A DNA stretch of 64,000 bases. It comes from Pseudarthrobacter sp. IC2-21 (lineage in GTDB: Bacteria > Actinomycetota > Actinomycetes > Actinomycetales > Micrococcaceae). Shown here piece after piece: positions 8,741-17,039 of the stretch (within the stretch, counting starts at the first letter, position 1; every line of letters starts with the position of its first letter). The translations under genes and the position numbers were made by a program. The notes beneath the pieces were generated by a model that saw nothing but the letters and a program-made list of their open reading frames with translations, had not been told where the DNA came from and made no database searches. The stretch covers positions 682,001-746,000 of the forward strand of contig NZ_CP139145.1 of NCBI RefSeq assembly GCF_034048115.1, written 5' to 3'.

Positions 8741-9568
8741 ATGTATCGAGATTTCAGAAGCTCCGGGAAGAATAACTCACGTTCGGCCCCGTTCGGGGCG
8801 GCCGTGGTCGCAGGACTGTTGATCCTCACGGCATGCGGATCCGAAACGCCTGCTGACACTGTGCCAACCAACGGCAGCACCACCATCAAGACAGCGCCGC
8901 CCAGCATTGCCACACCATCAGCTGAGCCCACCGCTACGCTGCCGAAGGTCTTCACCGACCAGGAACTTATGACGATTAGCAGCAGAGTGCTGGAGCCACA
9001 CGGCGGAAGGGCCGAGGACACGGCCATGGCCCGCAAGTCTTATGCCTTGATGACTCAGCCGCCAGCGTCTGCATCGCCATCGTCCATATTGGGCCCCACC
9101 GATCCAGGTGAGTGCAACGTATTCCACAGGTCGTGGCAGCACGAGGCGCAGTTGGATCCCGCTGTGAACTTCGCACTGGGCGAAGTGTTCAACCTTGGCG
9201 AACACGGAGTCGGCACGATCCTCTTTGATGTCAGGAGCGCTCCCCGGGAGACTCTAGCCAGAGCTGACTTTGATTACAGTCAGGAGCTGATGGTTCACTG
9301 CGCCACATTCGACCAGACGGTGTCCTCGGCTACCGGGCCACAGAGGTTCACCATCCAACTTCTCCAGGGTCCGGCCATCGGAGAGAAGGCTTACGTGACC
9401 AAGGGATCCTTCGACGGGAACAGCGTCTTTGTCGGGCTTCGGGTCCTTTACGGAACGATTTCTGTTGACATGGGGGTCAACACGGGGCAGGTGATAACTG
9501 CGGAAGAAGGCCTCAGCCTGATGTCGCAGATTGCGCAGGAGTTTGTCGAGGAGATAAAGAACCAGTAG
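8741..9568 (+). CDS. Secreted lipoprotein, 275 aa
   Basis: Starts at ATG 8741 after GAGAGG. The signal sequence ends in lipobox LTA-Cys32 and a Thr/Pro-rich linker of about 35 residues. The folded region (from about residue 70) has paired cysteines and ends in a helix (LMSQIAQEFVEEIKNQ). This layout resembles the extracellular sensor-like domains of actinobacterial lipoproteins, but I cannot assign a named family with confidence. It is likely cotranscribed with the upstream lipoprotein. Confidence 0.75.
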   Translation: MYRDFRSSGKNNSRSAPFGAAVVAGLLILTACGSETPADTVPTNGSTTIKTAPPSIATPSAEPTATLPKVFTDQELMTISSRVLEPHGGRAEDTAMARKSYALMTQPPASASPSSILGPTDPGECNVFHRSWQHEAQLDPAVNFALGEVFNLGEHGVGTILFDVRSAPRETLARADFDYSQELMVHCATFDQTVSSATGPQRFTIQLLQGPAIGEKAYVTKGSFDGNSVFVGLRVLYGTISVDMGVNTGQVITAEEGLSLMSQIAQEFVEEIKNQ

Positions 9569-9855
9569 CTGTAGCCAGCGAGTAGCACTCCGTCGACTGT
9601 TGGCGCCTTTGCATGGCTGCCCTGTCGCCATCTTTGGATCACGGTGTCCAATCGGGCTTCTTTGGAGGCCCGCGTTCGGGAGCCGGACATTCCCTGTTAT
9701 GTGCCGCCTCTTAAGCCCACACATCCAGCCATTCGACTGGCCCGATGGGTGTCCTTCGCAGACCGAGACATTGTCTCGGCGTGGCCGGACGCGGAGCACT
9801 GCAGGAATTCTGTTACTGCCGCGTTACCGCGGGGCCTATTTGCAGGCAAAGAAAT
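9569..9855. other. Gene-free stretch inside the element
   Basis: No credible gene seen; overlapping frames have no ribosome site or recognisable product. Confidence 0.4.
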
Positions 9856-9892
9856 GGCCCTGCTTCCCTTTGTTTACAAGGCAAGCAGGGCC
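9856..9892 (-). terminator. Terminator of tRNA-Ser(CGA)
   Basis: GGCCCTGCTT and AAGCAGGGCC form a 10-bp stem around an AT-rich loop, followed on the minus strand by ATTTCTTT. It lies 8 bases beyond the tRNA 3' end. Confidence 0.7.
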
Positions 9893-9925
9893 TTTCTCAT
9901 TGGCGGTGACGGTGGGATTTGAACC
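9887..9925. repeat. Right attachment site within tRNA-Ser(CGA)
   Basis: Matches 6991-7029 at 37 of 39 bases. It overlaps the 3' 25 bases of the intact tRNA and 14 bases of trailing sequence. Confidence 0.72.
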
Positions 9926-9990
9926 CACGTTGGCTTTGACACCAAACAACATTTCGAGTGTTGCACCTTCGGCCGCTCGGACACGTCACC
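9901..9990 (-). tRNA. tRNA-Ser (anticodon CGA)
   Basis: A 90-base class II tRNA with encoded CCA. GGTGACG pairs with CGTCACC, the D arm is GTCCGAGCGGCCGAAGG, and the anticodon loop CTCGAAA gives CGA. A long variable arm precedes GGGTTCAAATCCC. It reads UCG codons. Its 3' end served as integration site for the neighbouring element. Confidence 0.95.
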
Positions 9991-10164
9991 AACCTGACTA
10001 GGGTACCGGAGCAAGGCTCACATCCCCAAAACGGCTGCCGGATGGCCTGCGGCCCGAGAGGCCCTCCTAGAGCGATCGAGGATGTGGTCCCGATAATCGA
10101 AGGGTTATGCACATAGGCGTTTTACCTGACGCTGAAGTCCCAATTCTCGCGGGATGATTTTCTT

Positions 10165-11715
10165 ATGGAACGTGGAGCTGCGGTGTTGGTTGCGGAGGCC
10201 TTGGCGGCGACTGCCAATGCGCTCGTTGCAGCGTTGCGGGGGACAAAATCTGCCGCTGCTGAACCCTACGCTGAGGATTATGGCGCTGATCCCTTGCAGG
10301 TGCTGGCGGATGATTACCTGGATGGGTTGGCGGTGACATCCCTGATTGATAGCCAAGTAGCTGCGGTACGGGTCCATCTGGCGGCCGGGTATTCCGGGGC
10401 TCTGGAAGCCCTCGGTCCGCCGGCTGCATCCCCGCAGGAACACACCGCGCGGGAGATGTCGCTGGTGGCGGAAGTGGCGGGCGTGCTAACGGTTCGCGAG
10501 TCTGCCGCCGCGGGTCTGCTGGTTGAGGCCCGGGCGCTGAGCACGTCCTTACCGTTGACGTTGTCCGCGCTGGAGGCCGGGTCGATTTCGTGGCAGCACG
10601 CCCGGATCGTGGTGGATGAGGCCGGGGGGCTTGGGCTGGCGGGAGCGGGGGCGTTGGAGGCGCATTTTCTGGGTCCGGAGGCTTCGAATCCGGGGCGGGG
10701 GTGTCCGGCGGGTGAGTTGGTTCCTGGCCGGTTCCGTGCCAGGGCCCGGGCGTGGCGGGAGCGGCATCACCCGGTCAGTCTCGAGACGCGGCATGCGAAG
10801 AGCGTGGCGGACCGGCAGCTGCTGTTTTCTCCGGACCGGGACGGCATGGCCTGGTGCTCGGCGTATTTGCCGGCGGATACGGCGTCGGGGATCTGGCAGC
10901 GGACCACCGCGGCCGCCCGGGCACTGCAGGGCCCCGGTGAGGACCGCACACTGACCCAGTTGCGGGCGGACATCGCCGCGGCGTGGCTCCTGGGCGGGGA
11001 TGCCGCTGTCGGCGGCACAGACGGGGACGGCACTGTCCATCACGCGGCCGCTGCGGACAACCCCGGTCCCGGCGTGCCCGGCAGCGGTGTGTCCAGTCGT
11101 GGCGTGGGCAAACATGGAGTGCCCAGCCGTAGTGTGTCCAGCGGTAATGTGCCCCCGCCGCGGGCGCAGGTGCTGATCACGGTCCCGGTGCTGGCCCTGC
11201 TCGGTGTCACGGAGGAACCGGCGATGCTGGACGGGTACGGGCCGGTCCCGCCCTCCATGGCCAGGAGACTTATTGCCGACGGCGCCGAGTCGTTCCACCG
11301 GGTCCTGATCGACCCCCGCGATGGGGCGCCCCTGGAGATCGGCCGGACCAGTTACCGGGTCACCAAAGCCCAGCGTCGGTGGCTTCGGCTCCGTGACGGT
11401 CGATGCCCGTTTCCGGGCTGTCCAAACCAGTCCCTGGACAACGACGCCGATCACGTCCTGGCTTGGGCCAAGGGCGGCACCACCGGGATCAGCAATCTTG
11501 GCCAGCCCTGCCGCCGTCATCACCGGCTCCGGCACACCACCGCCTGGACCCCCACCAAACCCGGCAAGAATGAACCACCGGGCTGGACCTCACCGGCGGG
11601 ACGCCACTACCGAAGCGAACACCCCGACTGGGAACCGCCAATTTGGCCCGGGACGACTACTCCATATGCCGACGGGCAGGTGTCGTCCGTCGATCCGTTG
11701 GCACCTCGTGAATGA
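10165..11715 (+). CDS. HNH endonuclease with DUF222 domain
   Basis: A 516-residue protein of the actinobacterial DUF222-HNH family. The first 300 residues are Ala/Leu-rich helices typical of DUF222. The C-terminal nuclease has CPFPGCPNQ, then DADHVLAWAKGGTT and NLGQPCRRHHRLRH, giving the His and zinc-cysteine residues of an HNH site. Between them (about residues 303-332) lies a low-complexity insert of repeated G-V-P/S-S-R/G units. These genes are often present in many copies and are thought to be mobile-like; the biological role is unsettled. The start has only a weak ribosome site. Confidence 0.88.
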   Translation: MERGAAVLVAEALAATANALVAALRGTKSAAAEPYAEDYGADPLQVLADDYLDGLAVTSLIDSQVAAVRVHLAAGYSGALEALGPPAASPQEHTAREMSLVAEVAGVLTVRESAAAGLLVEARALSTSLPLTLSALEAGSISWQHARIVVDEAGGLGLAGAGALEAHFLGPEASNPGRGCPAGELVPGRFRARARAWRERHHPVSLETRHAKSVADRQLLFSPDRDGMAWCSAYLPADTASGIWQRTTAAARALQGPGEDRTLTQLRADIAAAWLLGGDAAVGGTDGDGTVHHAAAADNPGPGVPGSGVSSRGVGKHGVPSRSVSSGNVPPPRAQVLITVPVLALLGVTEEPAMLDGYGPVPPSMARRLIADGAESFHRVLIDPRDGAPLEIGRTSYRVTKAQRRWLRLRDGRCPFPGCPNQSLDNDADHVLAWAKGGTTGISNLGQPCRRHHRLRHTTAWTPTKPGKNEPPGWTSPAGRHYRSEHPDWEPPIWPGTTTPYADGQVSSVDPLAPRE

Positions 11716-11842
11716 GCGGTGCAACAAGCACGTGCTTGGCTCGCTGCAACGTTGTCCGGGCAACACGGTTCCACTGACTCACTGCTGTTGAATCGACGCA
11801 ACTTCCGCCAGCAGCCTCCGGCGGACTAGATTCATAAGCAAG

Positions 11843-12925
11843 ATGACTACTCCAGATGAACCAACCCCTCAGACAGATCAGGCAACGGCATATTGGACCA
11901 CCGGCCCGGAACGCGGTGAACTCCGGGCAGAGGAACTGCCTGTCCCGGGACCGGGCGAAGCCCTGGTCCGCACGCTCTACTCCGGCATCAGCAAGGGCAC
12001 GGAAATTGTGGTTCACACCTGCTCCGTCCCGCCGCGAGTGGCCGAGGCCATGCGAGCCCCACATCAGGAGGGCTCGTTCCCGTCTCCGGTGAAGTTCGGT
12101 TATCTGTCTGTCGGCATCGTCGAACAGGGGCCGGAGGATTGGCTGGGCCAAAAGGTCTTCTGCCTGAACCCCCACCAGGACCGCTACATCGTGGACGTTT
12201 CGGCGCTGACCAGGATTCCCGACGCCGTGCCCCCACGCCGGGCCGTGCTCACCGGCACCGTGGAAACAGCCATCAACGCACTCTGGGAAGCCGGCCCCCG
12301 GCTCGGGGACAGGATTGCGGTTGTCGGTGCCGGGCTGGTGGGCGGAATGGTGGCCACCCTCTTGCGGACGTTCCCGTTGGCCCGTTTGCAGCTGGTGGAT
12401 CTGGATCCTGAACGGAAACAGCTGGCGGACCAGCTGGGCGTGGAATTTGCCCACCCGGATGATGCCGCAGCGGACTGCGACATCGTCTTCCACTGCTCTG
12501 CGTCGCAGGAAGGATTGGCACGCAGCCTGCAACTGGCCGGCGACGAAGCCGACGTCATTGAGATGTCCTGGTATGCCAACCGCGAGGTCACGCTGCCCCT
12601 TGGCGAAGACTTCCATGCCCGCCGGCTGTCGATCAGGGCCAGCCAGGTGGGGGTTGTAGCCCGGGCGCGGAGGCACCGGAGAACCAACGCCGAGCGTCTG
12701 AGCCTGGCGGTTTCGCTCCTGAAAGACCCCGTTTTTGACGCCTTCCTTACCGGCGCGTCGCCGTTTGCAGACCTGCCGGACGTGGTGCAGAACCTGTCCG
12801 AGGGCAGACTTGAAGCGCTGTGCCACGTGATCGAGTACCCCGATGATGACGGTGCCGTACCCGGTAATGACGGTGCAGCACCCGGTAACCACACTGCAAT
12901 AACCAACTCCCAAGACAGGACGTAG
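11843..12925 (+). CDS. MDR-family dehydrogenase (BchC/threonine-dehydrogenase-like)
   Basis: A 360-residue medium-chain dehydrogenase. The N-terminal catalytic domain has YSGISKGTEIVVHTCSVP, PVKFGYLSVGIVEQG and FCLNPHQDRYIV. The usual catalytic zinc Cys of GxCGTD is Ser in SGISKGTE, so zinc dependence is doubtful. The Rossmann domain has VVGAGLVGGMVATLL and an acidic LQLVDLD for NAD(H)-type binding. It ends in a hydrophilic tail with a seven-residue repeat (DGAVPGN, DGAAPGN). It is the first gene of a tight operon (3-base gap to the next). The substrate is unknown; context suggests oxidation/reduction of a pterin-like or sugar-linked intermediate. Confidence 0.82.
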   Translation: MTTPDEPTPQTDQATAYWTTGPERGELRAEELPVPGPGEALVRTLYSGISKGTEIVVHTCSVPPRVAEAMRAPHQEGSFPSPVKFGYLSVGIVEQGPEDWLGQKVFCLNPHQDRYIVDVSALTRIPDAVPPRRAVLTGTVETAINALWEAGPRLGDRIAVVGAGLVGGMVATLLRTFPLARLQLVDLDPERKQLADQLGVEFAHPDDAAADCDIVFHCSASQEGLARSLQLAGDEADVIEMSWYANREVTLPLGEDFHARRLSIRASQVGVVARARRHRRTNAERLSLAVSLLKDPVFDAFLTGASPFADLPDVVQNLSEGRLEALCHVIEYPDDDGAVPGNDGAAPGNHTAITNSQDRT

Positions 12926-12928
12926 CCC

Positions 12929-13324
12929 GTGTTCAGCCTCACCATCCGCCGCCACTTCATGATCGCCCACAGCCTCCCTCGCGAGGTTTTCGGCCCCGCC
13001 CAGGCCCTGCACGGGGCCACTTTCGTCGCGGAGGTGACGTTCCGGCGTCGTGCTTTGAACGAGGACGCGATTGTGCTTGACATCGGAGCCGCCGGCGGCA
13101 TCCTCGAAGAGGTCCTGGCAGGGCTCAACTACACCAATCTGGATGAGCACCCGGACTTTGCCGGCAAACTCAGCACCACCGAGGCCCTGGCCGAGTACAT
13201 CGCCCGGACTGTTGCCGGCAGGATCAAGGACGACGCTGACGGCCGTGAGCTTGCCGGAATCGACGTCACCCTGCGTGAAAATCCTGACGCGTGGGCGTCC
13301 TACGCCCTGGACCTGTCCGCCTGA
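12929..13324 (+). CDS. 6-pyruvoyl-tetrahydropterin synthase-like protein, atypical active site
   Basis: A 131-residue protein of PTPS/QueD fold: FMIAHSL (His14), LHGATF (His28), IVLDIG, TTEALAEYIA and LREN (Glu117). Canonical enzymes need Cys-x-x-L-H-G-H, three zinc histidines and an Asp-His pair. Here the Cys position is Ala24, the second His of HGH is Ala30, and the Asp-His pair is Asn67-Tyr68. Only His14, His28 and Glu117 remain. It therefore probably does not perform the standard reaction. GTG 12929 is three bases after the dehydrogenase stop and the glycosyltransferase starts two bases after this gene, so the three are surely coexpressed. Confidence 0.85.
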   Translation: MFSLTIRRHFMIAHSLPREVFGPAQALHGATFVAEVTFRRRALNEDAIVLDIGAAGGILEEVLAGLNYTNLDEHPDFAGKLSTTEALAEYIARTVAGRIKDDADGRELAGIDVTLRENPDAWASYALDLSA

Positions 13325-13326
13325 CC

Positions 13327-14394
13327 GTGCGTGTCAGACTCCTGGTCCCCGGCAACATCCGCCACAACTCAGGCGGGAATGTCTACAACGCGCGACTCGC
13401 CGAAGGGCTTCAGAGCCTGGGCATCAGCGTTGAGGTTCTTGCTGTGGGCGGGGACTGGCCGGACGCCGGGATAACTGAACGACGGCGCCTGGGGACCCTG
13501 CTGGAAGAAGGTGAACCGGCACCGGGGCTCACGTCAGCGGCGGTCACCGTGGTTGACGGGCTCATCGCGTGCGGTGCCCCTGACGAACTGGAAGCAGCGG
13601 CGGCTGCCGGGCACACTGCGTGGGTCCTGCTCCACATGCCCTTTCCGGGACATGCCGAGGGAGAACGGCGCGCAATGCAGGCCGCCGCCGGCGTGATCTG
13701 CACCAGTGCGTCTGCTGCGGATCACGTCAGGGAACGGCACGGCATCACCGCAAACGTGGCACTCCCGGGCACCGATACCGCGCCGGTTGCTGCCGGTTCA
13801 GACCCGGTCCACATCATTTCGGTAGCCGCGCTGCTGCCTAACAAGTCCCAGTTACTGCTGGTGGAAGCTCTCGCTAAGTTGCGTGATCTGGAATGGACTG
13901 CCTCCCTGGTGGGCACGGACGACGCCGATTCCGCCTACGCCGCGGAGGTCCGGACAGCCATAAGCTCGCACGGATTGGATGGCCGGATTCGGCTGACTGG
14001 CCAACTCGCCGGACAAGCCCTGGCGGCCGAATGGTATCGGAGCGACCTGAGCGTGCTCGTTTCCCGGGCTGAAGCGTTCGGTCTGGTGGTGTTGGAATCC
14101 CTGGCCTGCGGAATCCCGGTGATTGTTCGGGCCGGCACCGGTGCTGTGGACGCGCTGGCGATCGGCGCCGGGACGGTCCTGCCGGGAGCCGCCGTTGACC
14201 TTCCCGGCGGGGAAAGCGGTGAGGCGGAGGCTCTCGCCGCGGCGATCGGGAAATGGTTATCGGACCCAGTAGAGCGTTCAGACTGGCGGGCTGCTGCACT
14301 TGCTGCTCGGGAACACCTGCCAGGCTGGGAATCCGCGGCCCGTAACGTGGCGGGCATCCTCGGCGTTGGACCGCAGGTGCGCCATCAGGCCTGA
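13327..14394 (+). CDS. Glycosyltransferase family 4 protein
   Basis: A 355-residue GT-B glycosyltransferase. The N-terminal VPGNIRHNSGGNVYNARL is the acceptor-side glycine-rich loop. The C-terminal domain has HIISVAALLPNKSQLLLVEAL and the nucleotide-sugar EX7E motif EAFGLVVLE followed by SLACGIPVIV. Retaining transfer from a nucleotide sugar in the cytosol is expected. GTG 13327 is chosen because it lies two bases past the preceding stop. As the last gene of the dehydrogenase/PTPS-like operon it may glycosylate the small molecule made by them. Confidence 0.88.
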   Translation: MRVRLLVPGNIRHNSGGNVYNARLAEGLQSLGISVEVLAVGGDWPDAGITERRRLGTLLEEGEPAPGLTSAAVTVVDGLIACGAPDELEAAAAAGHTAWVLLHMPFPGHAEGERRAMQAAAGVICTSASAADHVRERHGITANVALPGTDTAPVAAGSDPVHIISVAALLPNKSQLLLVEALAKLRDLEWTASLVGTDDADSAYAAEVRTAISSHGLDGRIRLTGQLAGQALAAEWYRSDLSVLVSRAEAFGLVVLESLACGIPVIVRAGTGAVDALAIGAGTVLPGAAVDLPGGESGEAEALAAAIGKWLSDPVERSDWRAAALAAREHLPGWESAARNVAGILGVGPQVRHQA

Positions 14395-14482
14395 CCCGGC
14401 GCGCCCGCATAACCACGCACACAGCCCTGCCCCAGCGCATCCCGGCCGTCTGCGGGCTCAAAGGGGAAGGGCAACCCCGGGG

Positions 14483-14989
14483 CTAGAGCTTGCCGCGGTG
14501 GGCGGCGAAGAATTCCCGCAGCAGTGCCCCGCACTCGTCTTTCCTGACGCCGCCGTAGACCTCCACCCAATGATTGAGGCGGCGCTCGCGGAGGACATCG
14601 AAGACCGATCCGGCCGCGCCGGCCTTCTCATCCCAGGCACCGAAAACCACCCGTGGGATCCGGGCCAGTACTACCGCTCCCGCGCACATGGCACACGGCT
14701 CCAGCGTGACCACCAGTGTGCAGTCCGCCAGCCGCCAGCCGTCCCCGGCTCCGCCCTCAAGCTTCGACAAAGCGCGCAGCTTCTCGGCCGCCTCACGGAT
14801 GGCCACCACTTCCGCGTGGGCGGTAGGGTCCCCGAGTTCCTCCCGCTGGTTCCGTCCGGAACCCAGCACGGCGCCGTCGGGTCCGAGGACAACAGCACCG
14901 ATGGGCACGTCCTCCGTGGCAAGGGCGCGCCGGGCCTCCTCAAGGGCAAGGCCCATCCATTCGCTGTGTTTCTTTTCGCCCGGCGCCAT
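14483..14989 (-). CDS. tadA: Nucleoside deaminase, probable tRNA adenosine-34 deaminase TadA
   Basis: A 168-residue zinc deaminase with His58-Ala-Glu60 (PTAHAE) and Pro98-Cys-Ala-Met-Cys102, the CDA motif pair. The DVPIGAVVL start, NQREELGDPTAHAEVVAI and RVVFGAWDEKAGAAGS match TadA, which converts A34 to inosine in tRNA-Arg(ACG). A tRNA-Arg(ACG) gene is present at 36.3 kb in this window, in keeping with need for the enzyme. A Gly-rich insert (residues 77-86) is longer than in E. coli. Other nucleoside deaminases of this family are possible. Confidence 0.85.
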   Translation of the reverse strand: MAPGEKKHSEWMGLALEEARRALATEDVPIGAVVLGPDGAVLGSGRNQREELGDPTAHAEVVAIREAAEKLRALSKLEGGAGDGWRLADCTLVVTLEPCAMCAGAVVLARIPRVVFGAWDEKAGAAGSVFDVLRERRLNHWVEVYGGVRKDECGALLREFFAAHRGKL

Positions 14990-15050
14990 GGCTCAATGAT
15001 AGTTTCGAGTGATATCCGTCCTTGCCACCCACTGACGCCAGGAGGAACTC

Positions 15051-15812
15051 GTGGATGTTGACACATTCAGGGCCCGTGCAGGCCAATGGTTCAAACCGTA
15101 CGCGGCGCTGTGGATCACCATGCTGGTGGGTGGTGTTCTGGTGGTCATCATGGCGCTGCTCGGTGCCGAGGTCTACGACAACGTGGTGGACGATGCCGGG
15201 CTGACGTCCCTGGACCGGCCTGCGCTCCAACTGGCCGAAAGCCTGCGGAACCCCGGCCTCGACGCAGCCGTGACGGCATTCACCAACATCGGCGGCGGCA
15301 TCGGCATGCCCATCCTGGCCAGCATCCTGACAGCCTGGCTCACGTTCCTGAGCAGGACATGGCGCCCCATCATCCTGGTGGGCGGCGCCGCAGCCGTCTC
15401 CACGACGGCGACGACAGTGGGTAAGCGCCTGGTTGGCCGCACCCGCCCGGACCACGCTGATGCGGTCCCGCCGTATGAGACCTCGCCGTCGTTCCCCAGC
15501 GGCCACACCCTGAACACCACGGTGGTCATTGGTGTCCTGATCTACATCATGTGCCTCCAGTTTGAGATGACCTGGGCGCGAATCACCGCGATCGTCGCCG
15601 GGGTGGTCTTCATCATTGCCATGGGCCTGAGCCGGGTTTTCCTGGGGCACCACTGGATGACGGACGTCATGGCCGGCTGGTTCCTGGGCCTGGCGTGGGT
15701 GGGAATAGTGATCCTGGCCCACAGGCTTTTCCATGTATTGCGGAGACGCGAGCACGCAGGTCCGCCCCCGACGTTCGAACACCCTGCTATCCGGGACGAG
15801 CAGCGGAGCTGA
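15051..15812 (+). CDS. PAP2-family membrane phosphatase
   Basis: A 253-residue membrane phosphatase, about six helices, with all three family motifs: KRLVGRTRP, PSFPSGHT and SRVFLGHHWMTD. It should dephosphorylate a lipid phosphate (undecaprenyl diphosphate or phosphatidate) at the outer face. GTG 15051 follows AGGAGGAA. It is divergent from tadA and 41 bases upstream of upp; no functional link with upp is evident. Confidence 0.9.
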   Translation: MDVDTFRARAGQWFKPYAALWITMLVGGVLVVIMALLGAEVYDNVVDDAGLTSLDRPALQLAESLRNPGLDAAVTAFTNIGGGIGMPILASILTAWLTFLSRTWRPIILVGGAAAVSTTATTVGKRLVGRTRPDHADAVPPYETSPSFPSGHTLNTTVVIGVLIYIMCLQFEMTWARITAIVAGVVFIIAMGLSRVFLGHHWMTDVMAGWFLGLAWVGIVILAHRLFHVLRRREHAGPPPTFEHPAIRDEQRS

Positions 15813-15853
15813 CTCCCGGCGGGGCCGCCCGGGCCGGATGATAGTTTTGACCC

Positions 15854-16489
15854 ATGCGCACTCTTGTTGTTGACCACCCGCTGGTCGCCCATAAGCTCAC
15901 CGTCCTGAGGGACAAAAACACCCCGTCTCCGGTTTTCCGGATGCTGACGGAAGAGCTGGTGACACTGCTCGCGTATGAGGCCACGCGCGATGTGCGCACC
16001 CAGCCCGTGACCATCGAAACGCCGGTGAGCACCACCGTGGGCACCGCCTTCACCAAGCCCACCCCGCTGGTGGTCCCCATCCTCCGCGCCGGCCTGGGCA
16101 TGCTTGAGGGCATGACCAAACTGGTCCCCACTGCTGAGGTGGGTTTCCTGGGCATGGCCCGCGACGAGGAAACGCTGGACATCATCACCTACGCCGAGCG
16201 TCTGCCGGAGGACCTTACGGACCGTCAGATCTTTGTCCTGGATCCCATGCTGGCTACCGGCGGGACCCTCCGCGAAGCCATCAAGTTCCTGTTCAAGCGC
16301 GGCGCCTCCGACGTCACCTGCATTTGCCTGCTGGCCGCGCCGGAAGGCCTGGCCAAGCTGGAAGAAGAACTGGCGGATGCCAACGTGACCATCGTCCTGG
16401 CCTCCATCGACGAAAAGCTCAACGACAAGTCCTACATCGTTCCCGGGCTCGGCGATGCTGGAGACCGCCTCTACGGCATTGCCGGCTAG
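15854..16489 (+). CDS. upp: Uracil phosphoribosyltransferase
   Basis: A 211-residue enzyme converting uracil and PRPP to UMP in pyrimidine salvage. The PRPP loop is [11 protein letters not shown]; the N-terminal [18 protein letters not shown], the [11 protein letters not shown] segment and the C-terminal [15 protein letters not shown] are diagnostic. Length is standard. ATG 15854 is used. Confidence 0.96.
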   Translation: MRTLVVDHPLVAHKLTVLRDKNTPSPVFRMLTEELVTLLAYEATRDVRTQPVTIETPVSTTVGTAFTKPTPLVVPILRAGLGMLEGMTKLVPTAEVGFLGMARDEETLDIITYAERLPEDLTDRQIFVLDPMLATGGTLREAIKFLFKRGASDVTCICLLAAPEGLAKLEEELADANVTIVLASIDEKLNDKSYIVPGLGDAGDRLYGIAG

Positions 16490-16554
16490 CTTCCGGAGCA
16501 AGAGGGCGGTAAGAGGGCCTTCCGGTTTCAGGACCCCGCCGCTAGCCTGTGCGG

Positions 16555-16935
16555 ATGGACTGGAAACTTGAACTTGTCTTTGTCCCTGTGTCCGACGTGG
16601 ACCGTGCGAAGGATTTCTACGTCAACAAAGTCGGCTTCAACGCTGACTACGACGAGCGGCCCAGTGAGGGCATCCGTTTTGTCCAGCTGACGCCGCCCGG
16701 ATCCGCCTGTTCCATCTGCATTGGCGAGGGCCTCAACGACGCCCCGCCGGGGACGGCCCCGAGCCTGCAGATGGTGGTCAGCGATATCCAGGCTGCCCAC
16801 GCCCATCTCAAGAAGAACGGGGTGGATGTGAGTGACGTGGACGTGCAGGACTGGGGCCATTTTGTGTACTTCGCGGATCCCGACGGCAACAAGTGGGCCG
16901 TGCAGTACATCCCGGGCCGGGAGTCCCAGGGCTGA
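16555..16935 (+). CDS. VOC (glyoxalase/bleomycin resistance-like) family protein
   Basis: A 126-residue single VOC domain: MDWKLELVFVPVSDVDRAKDFY at the start, paired beta-alpha units, and FADPDGNKWAVQYIP at the end. ATG 16555 is preferred over GTG 16549 by similarity to family starts. No Shine-Dalgarno is clear, so the message may be leaderless. Substrate unknown. Confidence 0.85.
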   Translation: MDWKLELVFVPVSDVDRAKDFYVNKVGFNADYDERPSEGIRFVQLTPPGSACSICIGEGLNDAPPGTAPSLQMVVSDIQAAHAHLKKNGVDVSDVDVQDWGHFVYFADPDGNKWAVQYIPGRESQG

Positions 16936-16975
16936 TTCAGCTGGATTCAGCCAGGGAAATATTCAGCCAAAGAAG

Positions 16976-17013
16976 GCAGCAGGCCCTGAACCGGGGGATT
17001 CAGGGCCTGCTGC
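16976..17013. terminator. Bidirectional terminator
   Basis: GCAGCAGGCCCTGAA and its exact complement form a 15-bp stem with an 8-base loop between convergent genes. On the minus strand CTTCTTTGG follows. Confidence 0.75.
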
Positions 17014-17039
17014 GGCTGTGCGGATTCCGGGGAATCGGA

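Noticed and set aside
11657..13150. 497-residue minus-strand frame
   Set aside because: Antisense to the MDR/PTPS-like operon, which has motifs and tight spacing.
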